Source of the DNA: Ciona intestinalis
Taxonomy: Eukaryota > Chordata > Ascidiacea > Phlebobranchia > Cionidae
Assembly (NCBI RefSeq): GCF_000224145.3
Contig: NC_020174.2
Coordinates: forward strand, 3,787,026-3,851,025
Direction: 5' to 3'
DNA length: 64,000 bases
A program made the position numbers and the translations under genes. This document shows, piece after piece, positions 37,930 through 47,100 of the stretch; position 1 is the stretch's first letter, and each line of letters opens with the position of its first letter. Under the pieces are notes generated by a model that saw only the letters and a list, made by a program, of their open reading frames with translations, did not search any database and was not told the DNA's origin.

Positions 37930-38000
37930 CGGGTATTGGAGTAATAGGTCAAACCTAGCATAAATCATGGGAATTTTGGGGCCTCACCCACAGAATATGA
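37930..38000 (+). repeat. short repeat C copy, diverged
   Basis: AATAGGTCAAACCTAGCATA then GGGGCCTCACCCACAGAATA. Confidence 0.55.
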
Positions 38001-38075
38001 TAGAATCTAGGCAAGACAATATTTTAGTTTTGGAGAGTAACTTTTATTGTTAAAAACAGAAAAAAATGATGGTGG

Positions 38076-38125
38076 TTGTTTGTTCTTAATAAATAGACGT
38101 GATTGTTTGTTCTTAATAAATAGAC
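38076..38125. repeat. tandem duplication, 27-bp period, at the VWA3A stop codon
   Basis: TTGTTTGTTCTTAATAAATA followed by GAC occurs at 38076 and 38103. The second copy directly abuts the VWA3A stop codon (38126-38128). Confidence 0.85.
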
Positions 38126-41100
38126 TTACTTAAACCTCCTGGATTGTGTTAAAAACTTCCTTGCTTTATTCACTTCATCATTCAACCTCTTCAAATCATC
38201 ACCTTGGAAGCTGGGGAGATTTGGATCCTGAAAATATAGTAAAAATATCAGTTTACCAATTTCTGGTTACAACAATGTATTATTAAAGCAAACCTTAATA
38301 TCTAAGATAAAAGGTGGCAAATTTACTCAATATGCCAGTGGGGCTTTTATTTGTTAACCTATTTAAAAAACATTCTTAGGCATTTAACAATTGTTATAAC
38401 ACGGGTGTTATGTTTCATACACCTCGTGCCAGTTTACAAGTTACAAAGTATGTTACTTTGTGGGTGTTTATGTGTTAGGTTTTTATGTGGGTGATTATGT
38501 GTTAAGTTTTTAATTAGTGAGCATTGTGTTAGAGCAATTGCCGGTAAGTATTTTGCCGAAGGACACATCTGCTCAGAATGGCATTGCAACGAAGTCACAT
38601 ACAATCAAATTGGCATCAACTTAATCTAATGCAACTTACATCTTCATCAAAGCATTCATCTTGCATGAGTCGATGGATAGCAAACTGTGCATCTGCTTCT
38701 CCATGGCAACGATGAAATCTACCACCACTGTTCGATGATAAGCTCTTCAAAAAATCGTTTGCTTCCCTGATTTAATTTGTGGTTAATAATAGCATTAAAA
38801 AAACCCTAAAGTAATCTTTTTTCATCTATTTTAGAACAAGGGTTTCTGAACAATTTTGCTCACAACTGCTTTTAATGTCCTAAAATTTCGGCACCATTAA
38901 AATTTTTCTCTATCTATTCCAGTGCAGGGTTTCTAAACTTTTTTATCCCATTTTAATATCATAAAATTTCCGCAACCGCTCAAAGTTAATAGCATAGTAT
39001 ATGCAGTATTTGTGTAAAATTGGTATTCTCTTGGTTGACTCCTGAAATTTGTAACGAAGTGGTTGCAACCCCCAGTTTCGAAAATCAGGTTCTTGGTTAC
39101 ATTTTCAATATACCTGTTGTCACAGTTGAAGGAGATTGTATGGATTGGAATATTCTTTTTGTTGAGGTTGCTTGCTTCAGATAGAGTTAACTTGATACTG
39201 GAGTCAGGTTTACCATCTGTGAGCAAATATATTGCTTCTGCTTCTTCATCTGCAAGTGCCACCTGGAATATATTTGACATTTATTTTGTACGCATGTAAG
39301 GTAGCGCTTCAAATGAAAATGGTGGCCACTTTATGTGTGTAGTCTGCGTTTCATACAAGACAGAAACCCAGAGTTCTTTTCACATTCAAACCCAACTTTT
39401 ATTTAATCTATAAGAAGGTTTAGCTAAAAGTAAAGTAAAATCCACCAAGTATAAAAAAAGGAGTTTAATGATACAAATGTAGACAAGGAAAATATATGAA
39501 TAAATCAATGAATGTAACTTACTTTATCCTAGCGTGGCTGGAAAACGACAGTCGTTACTTTGTGGGTGATTATTTTTTGGGATTTTTTTTCATATGGAAA
39601 CAAAATATTGGAAATGCCCATACCAGTATGCGACTCATAAATCGTAACTTTATGCCCACAATTTTCCGCATAACTTAAAATGATTACAATAGTTACCTGA
39701 ATAGCTTTCAAAGTAGCTGAACCACCATGTGCTGTTAGAGCAGACACCCACTGCACAGCATCGTGGCAAGCACTTTGATTTGATTCAGTTATTGAATCTT
39801 GCCACTTTGTACTTGTGTTGGAAAATGCAACTATGTTAAACCTACGGATACAAAACACAGAATTACTTAAAAACATTTTTTAAATTTTGTTAATAAAATA
39901 TAAAAACACAACATATGTATTTTAGTAGTAAAACAAATTAAATTTATTTATAGATTTATTATATGTCTAAAAAATTATCAAACTAAAATAAAAATCAATC
40001 GTTTAACATACGCTGTCTTGTTCCCATTAAGTTGCTCCCATATCAATGATGTTATTTCCTTCTTTAGCTCATCCATATTGTAACTCATGGAACCAGATAC
40101 ATCAATCAGGATAACAACCTGTATAATAACTCATTTTATTTTTAGTTAGCCTAAATCTTACTACTATCACACATAAAAAAAAACAGTTATACCTTCCTGC
40201 TGTTACACACACATGAAAAAAAATCATTTTATTTTTAGTATTAGCCTACTGCTGTCTCACAGATACATGAAGAAAAACACTTTGTTCCCCGTTACGTGTT
40301 ACCACCTATGTAACTTTGTGGGTAATAGTTTTTTCTCTGTGTGGCTGACATTTTGGAAAACCCATAGTGAGTCAATGGGTTGGAGCAATTGCCGTTAACT
40401 GTCTTGCTTTAACATCAAACTAAGGTATCCTATAATCGCAATGCAAGCGCTAAAAACACATAGCCACAGCTTCCTGTATATTCTAAAGGCCAAAACAGCT
40501 TTAATACAGGTCATAACATATGGTATGTATACAATTATTCAGTAGGATAAATAAACAACGGTTCAAAATGTAAAAACTTAATAAACATTAATAAAATATT
40601 CTATTCTATCCGGGTGATGTCCCGCAGCATGGCAGGCCATGGGTCCTAGGATCCAGAGTTGGCCCATTACCCCAATTAATAAAATTACTCACATTGCTTT
40701 CCAAGATTGATCCAAACATTTTCCTACTTCCTGACAATAACCATTGCATTCTGGTAAGGTATCGACGTATTAAAGTCACAACATGTTTCTCATATTCAAC
40801 CATCTCCGACTCTTGCATGTCAATGTGTCGTACTTGGCCCTATGTGCAATTTAAAGGTAAAACAAGTTACTTCATTTGTAGAAGAGTTCTTGAATGAAAA
40901 GTAGCTTAAATAGAAGAATGCAACTGTATCACATTTTATCATTTAGTTTAAACACTCCGAACTGTACATTTTGAGATTTTAAGAATTATCTTTCAAATTT
41001 TTTGGTAAATTTTCTTTGTGTTCGGGCGGTTTGGAAACGACGGACAGTCATTAGAACACAGGTGTTCTGTTTCATACACCTCGTGCCCGCTTACGAGTTA

Positions 41101-44100
41101 CCAAGCATGTTACTTTGTAGGTGATTGTTTTTTCTGTATGGCTGTTTTTTCTGTAAATTCAAAAAATCCTGCTAGTGACCCCTGGGTGAAGCAATAGCCA
41201 ATTTTTGTACTATGTGTGTTATACTGATTAATTCTGACTGTTACAATTTTTTTATTAAAATGCTAACTAGTATTGTAGTAATTAGAAAACATGCAGTGTA
41301 CATTGGTCATTTAAATTGTAAAAAATATACATAAGTAAAATTCGAGAACAAATTCTCACATCAATATCCACGCTGGGAAAGATGGAGCAGAACCACTTTG
41401 AGGTTACATTCTTGCTTCTTGCCTTCTTATGAATACACACAGGTCCAGACACATATCTGTTTAAGTCCAACTTCATTTTTTTGATTCCATACTTTCGTAG
41501 CCACTGAGGAGAGGGCATTTTAATGAAAAGGCAAGGATTTTTTTTACAAAATTTTTAAATTTTAAAATCTCATAATTAGAAATCATGCTGAAACTATTTG
41601 GTAAAGTTATAAAGAAATTGTAAAATTTTCTACAAAAAAGTTGTGATTTTTCAATTTTTACAAAATTGTAATTTTAAATTGTAAAATCTCCGAACTAGAA
41701 ATAATGCTAAAACCAGTTAAACAAGTTATGAGGTAATTGTAAAATGTTATATACAAATATTGTATTAAACAATAGAACTTACTTGTTTAGAAGTAATTCT
41801 CTCTTCCATTTGTGGAAAAATAGGTTCAGGGACTGCTTTTCTTACACTTTTTTTCTTGGGATATTTCTTGTACACAACACCCACGGAGTTTTTATCCTCT
41901 GTGTAGAAAGTTTCTTTTTGTGGCCGGCGAGATTTTTTGGACGATTGCGGTCGATTTGATGAAGTTTCTTCATCGGTAGACTGACTTTTGTATGGTGCTT
42001 TATATAAGAATCGAATGAATGGGTGTAACTTGCTTTATTCTTACATAGCGAAGTAATGATAGTCTTTATAACACGGGTGTTCTTTTTCATACATCTCGTG
42101 CCAGCTTACGATTTACCATATATGTAAGTTTGGGGTTATATTTATTCAAATAATAAGTTTTAGTTTGAATGCTTTTACTTACTTGGTGGTAAGCTAGCAT
42201 TTCTATTTGATACTTTCCATGCGAGTGCTTTAGTTGTTTCAGCTTCTTGGCGATTCTAAAAAATAACCTTTTTATTTAAAATAATTTTTGCATTAAAAAA
42301 AATCGATTAAAATAATTTATACAAAATTTAGACTCTGCTGTAAATTTCTAGCCCTTTTTTTAAAACAGTTTGGAAAATTGATATAATTTACCATCCTAGC
42401 CAAGGTCAAAGCTGTTGGTCGTGGTTCAATGAACTCTATTTGTTTCACCATCTCAGTTTTCTTTTTTCGGTTAAAATCCCCATTACAAATCATCTGTATT
42501 TAAACAAACCAATTATAATAACGACACTGATCTGAGCAATAAGCTTTTTAGTTAGAATGAATGTTTCAAGAATAGAACACACCAGAGACGAGAACCATTA
42601 AATACCTTCCACAATTTGTAAAAATTAAAAATAATTGAATAAAAAAAAATTATGAAAATTTTTTTACAAAAAAAAACCTAATGTCATTTTTTTTACAAAA
42701 ATGTAAACATTTTATTGTTTATTGGCCACCCTTTAGAATGTCAAGCATTATCAATTTTAAATTATTATAATTCCCAAGCTCCAATTCACTTACTAATCGA
42801 CTTTGTTTTAAAGCTGATTGCTCTCTCCTTAAATCATCTCTTGCCTTGACTGACTCCACTAACAGCGAGCAACGTTGTGAGTAATGAACCGCGCGATCCA
42901 TCTCTCGAGTTATTGCTATGATGTCGTCACTTTCTACAACCCCTGAAGTGGAATATAATGTAATTAATTTTTTGTACGTGCAGTGTACAGGCAAAACATA
43001 TACAGTCATCAATATTGATTTAAGGACATCAGGTTGACATAAACATGTGTTCTTATGGTAAAGGGCAGGGTGTGTGAGATTGGGTAAAAACATAATTTTT
43101 TAAAAGGATGTGGTGCAGGTTTTGTTGGTAATATCAAGTGTGCATAACCATTTAGGAGTCCGTGATATATTTAAACAAATGCTTATTTCTCACAACATCA
43201 AGCCTGCTTAGACTTTACCAGGTGTATGAAAAATTACCCACATGTTATAACGACTGTAGTTTTCCCACCAAAGATAAAATCATTTTTTGATTCACATGAT
43301 AAAGAATCATTTCTCCTATGATAAACATCCAGAAAGCATACCTGTTTCTCTGAACCAATGAAAACGTCCGGATCCAGCGTGTGCAAAATTCCGTAAATAA
43401 CCTGCTGTTTGTGGCATGGTGGCGTATCGACTTGGTAACTCAGAATCACTCAACTATTAACAAAGAAACTTGAATTTAACTTCTTTATCCTAGCGTACCC
43501 GGAAAACGACAGTCGTTATAAAATGGGTGTTCATTGTTTAGTTTCATACACCTTGTGCCAGTTTACAAGTTACAAAGTATGTTACTTTGTGGCCGATTAT
43601 TTTTTTATGTGTGGCTGATAATTTGACAACCCATTAGTGACCACTGGGTTGAAGCAATTACCGTTAAGTGTCTTGAACAAGGACACATACGCTCACAGTG
43701 GTAGAGCCTTGAACCCATAACCTCTGGGTTAGAGGCATGCACGCTAACCAATTAGCCACAGCACTGTACACTTTATTTTAATTCAAATTTATTTTTAATG
43801 TACTTTTACACCTAACTTGAAGAATTTAATAAATAAGCTTTATAAAAATAAGCATGGTTGAATTACTTACACTGTAATCATCTATGCTGAAGAGAATTGT
43901 ATGGACTTTTAGTTCTGATCCAATGGTACACTCGCTTACAAAGGAGCATAATACATCCTGGAGTAATATGCACACTTAATGTTAGACACTTAAGCTATGA
44001 GTGTTGATACCGCTTACATATAGTAAAAATGCAAAATAAATTGACAAAAACTATGGGTTTTCTCTTTCACACACCTGGTACCACCTTTTGAGTTAGCATG

Positions 44101-47100
44101 TATGTTACTTTATAGGTGATTATTTTTTGTTTGTTTTTTATGTATGGCCGATAATTTGAACATCCAATTAAGACCACTGGGTTAAATCAATGAATGAATG
44201 TAACTTACTTTATCCTTACGTGGCCGGAAAAGGACAGTCGTTATAACACAGTGTTCATACACTGCGTGCCAGATTACGAGTTACCATGTATGTTACTTTG
44301 TGGGTGATTATTTTTTTGGGAGATGCTTTAATTTTTTTATGTATGGCTGATAATTTGGACAACGTATTAGTGACAACTGGGTTGGAGCAATTGCCGTTAA
44401 GTGTCTTGCCTAAGGGACATTCGCCCACAATGGTAGCATCACCCTACCTCTTCTTGATCTGGGACACCACTGCTAATGACGTAGATCGCTTGTGGTCCTC
44501 CAAACATCTTAATATCCTCTCCATTCTCAATAGCTGTACGGAAAGCTGACATCACATTTCTTCCACCACTTGCTTCCAAGTTCTGTACCCAACTAAGGCG
44601 GGAAAAAAACGGCATACAAAAATAGAGAGTGTTCTCATTACTGTTTATTTATCCTTGCATGAATGTTCGTAACTTATATTTTAGAAGTTTGGTTTAACCT
44701 ATTAAACAATGATTCACAAATCATTACCTTTTTTTAGGGTTTTTTTTACTGTTAATTTGGACATGTAAAACCATCAATAAATCCACCACACTTACTTCCA
44801 AGCAGCTTGCAAATTCTCTGGTGATGGCTTTACCATATGAGGTTTCCACATTTTTGGGTGACTTCCAAATCTACAATAAACAAAATACAATTTAAAGTCA
44901 TTGAAAATAACGCGGTANNNNNNNNNNNNNNNNNNNNNNNNNNNNNNNNNNNNNNNNNNNNNNNNNNTCAAAACTTTTTCATTCAAAATTAGGAAAAAGG
45001 AGCCTAAAATATAGTTTTCGAGAAAAGATTCCACTTACCCCATGCACTTTTGAACCAACAGGTTTTCTTAAAATTGGAACAAAATCTTGAACTGGATCGA
45101 AGGCATTTGGTGCTAAAATCTGAAAAATATCTGGTTGAGTTCTCAATTTTACTTGTACGTCAACTTCCAAGTTGGTGTTCAGTGTTAAAAATATCTACAA
45201 AATCATTTACAATTTGACATATAGTTTGGTTGGGAAAGACGTTACACTTACACCTTCTGCACATAATATCCAAATATCTTGATCGTGTTTTAAACAATTA
45301 ACATCGGTATAAAACCCTATAGAAGTAGGGTTTTATAACTCTTTGAATTTTCTTCGTTTTCTATCAAATGGGACAAGAAAATCGAATGAAAAGATGTCCC
45401 ATCTCCCCCACCCTACTCTATATCCTCATCAAATAAACAGTAAAAACCTGACCTGGTAAAGGTTCAAGTTATTGGCACGCAGTCCACTCTCGGCAAGCCA
45501 TGCAACGGATGGTTGTGGGTGAAAGTTTGGGGTTTCGATGCTCAGTGGACGGTGGTGGTTAGGGGGCCGGGGAAGTAAACGAGCATTGGATAAACGACCA
45601 ACTTCTAGAGATATCTGAATGAATGTAACTTATTTATCCTGGCGTGGCAAAAGCATTAGTTATAATATAATTGTTCTGTTTGATACATGTTATGCCCTCT
45701 TAAGAGGTACCCAAATGGATAAATTAATGAATGAATGTAGCCTACTTATTCTCGCGTGGCGGGAAAGCAACAGTTATTATTAACACAGGTGTTCTGTTTA
45801 TAAAACTCAAGTCTGATTCAGGTTAGAATATAGGTAAAAATAAATGAATGTAACTTATTTATCCTTGCATGGCGGAGCGATAATGGTTGATAAATTACGA
45901 AAGATCTTTTTCAAGCACCTCGTGCCCGCTTATAAGTTACCAGCACATATAAAACTTTGTGAGTAATTGTTTTTTGGATTAATTTTAATGCATGGCTGAC
46001 AAATTGACAACACATAAGTAACCACTGGGTTGGAGCAAATGTCATTTATTGTCTCGCCCAGCGGACTTACGCTCACAATGGTAGCAGCATAGAGCCTTCA
46101 GCCTCAAACACCTTTTTGGTTAAAGGCAGGAACCCCAATCACTGTGTCAAGGCGCCAAACTCTTTTGTGTGAAAAACAGAGACAAATGGCAAATAAAACT
46201 ATTGGGCAGACAAAAACAAACTGCAAATACATCATACAGTTTGCCAATTTAAAAAATCAGCATGTTATGTGTTTACCTCGTTTTCTATGCTGATCAAAGC
46301 ATCGCCAAGCATTCCAGTTCTCATCTGTTTAATTTTGGAAATGACATCAACTGCCCGCTGTGCTTCTCTCAGTAACAGCTGGATATCGAAGCTCTGCCAT
46401 TGGACATTTAATTGCAATGAAAAGAAATAAAAACTATACATGTATATTAGTTGGTAGAATTTACTACAGATTCATAAAGCCTTCATTTTTTGTACACTCA
46501 CAAATAAATTAAAGTGTAAATGTGTAACTAAATTTCACCATTAAACAAAATGCTTTGTTTCTGGGTGGTAAAAGAAGCTCTGTACCAATATTGGAACAAT
46601 AAATGTGATATTAAACACAAAGGTGAAGGCCTATTAGAACCAGTCTTGAATGAATGAATGTAACTTACTTCAACCTCGCATGGCCAGAAAACTACAGTCG
46701 TTAAACATGGTGTTCTGTTTCATACACCTTGTGCCAGCTTACAAGTCACCAAGTAAGTTACTTAGTGAGTGATTAACAAAACTTTACCTTATAGACTTCT
46801 CTGTCATCAGAGGAGTTGTAACAATGATATCTTCCATTTGAATGCTGAGCCAATTTCTTCAGTGTGTCATGCGTCAAGTGGTTACTTGTATCATATGCCA
46901 CGGCATGTACGGGTAGATTTCTACCAAGCAAACATTGCTGTATGTAGTCAAACAACACTGAAGAAGTCTGGTCTGGGCTAGATGGAAAAAACACAACATA
47001 AGTAACTGGTTTGGGAAATCTGGTACTTTTTTTTAGGATTATATTCGGATATCATCTAATTGAATTTTGGCTACTTTACATGGATTTTGTTAACCAATTA

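Larger units (their letters stand above)
36948..38125. other. convergent intergenic region (UBE2E / VWA3A 3' ends)
   Basis: The UBE2E 3' UTR with AATAAA at 37196-37201 lies on the left. A short repeat C copy lies at about 37930. On the right is the VWA3A 3' UTR with AATAAA on the minus strand near 38043. An 82-codon frame at 37696-37944 (plus) lacks any feature and is not called. Confidence 0.5.

Noticed and set aside
37696-37944. 82-codon open frame downstream of UBE2E on the plus strand
   Set aside because: UBE2E already ends at 36947 with the family's normal C-terminus, the frame overlaps short repeat C at its end, and no family match was recognised.
42719-42793. Read as a normal C-terminus of a separate gene ending at 42719
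   Set aside because: A perfect GTAAGT donor at 42788-42793 joins in phase to 42392-42493 and on to module 3, so this is one gene. The stop is kept only as a possible alternative isoform.
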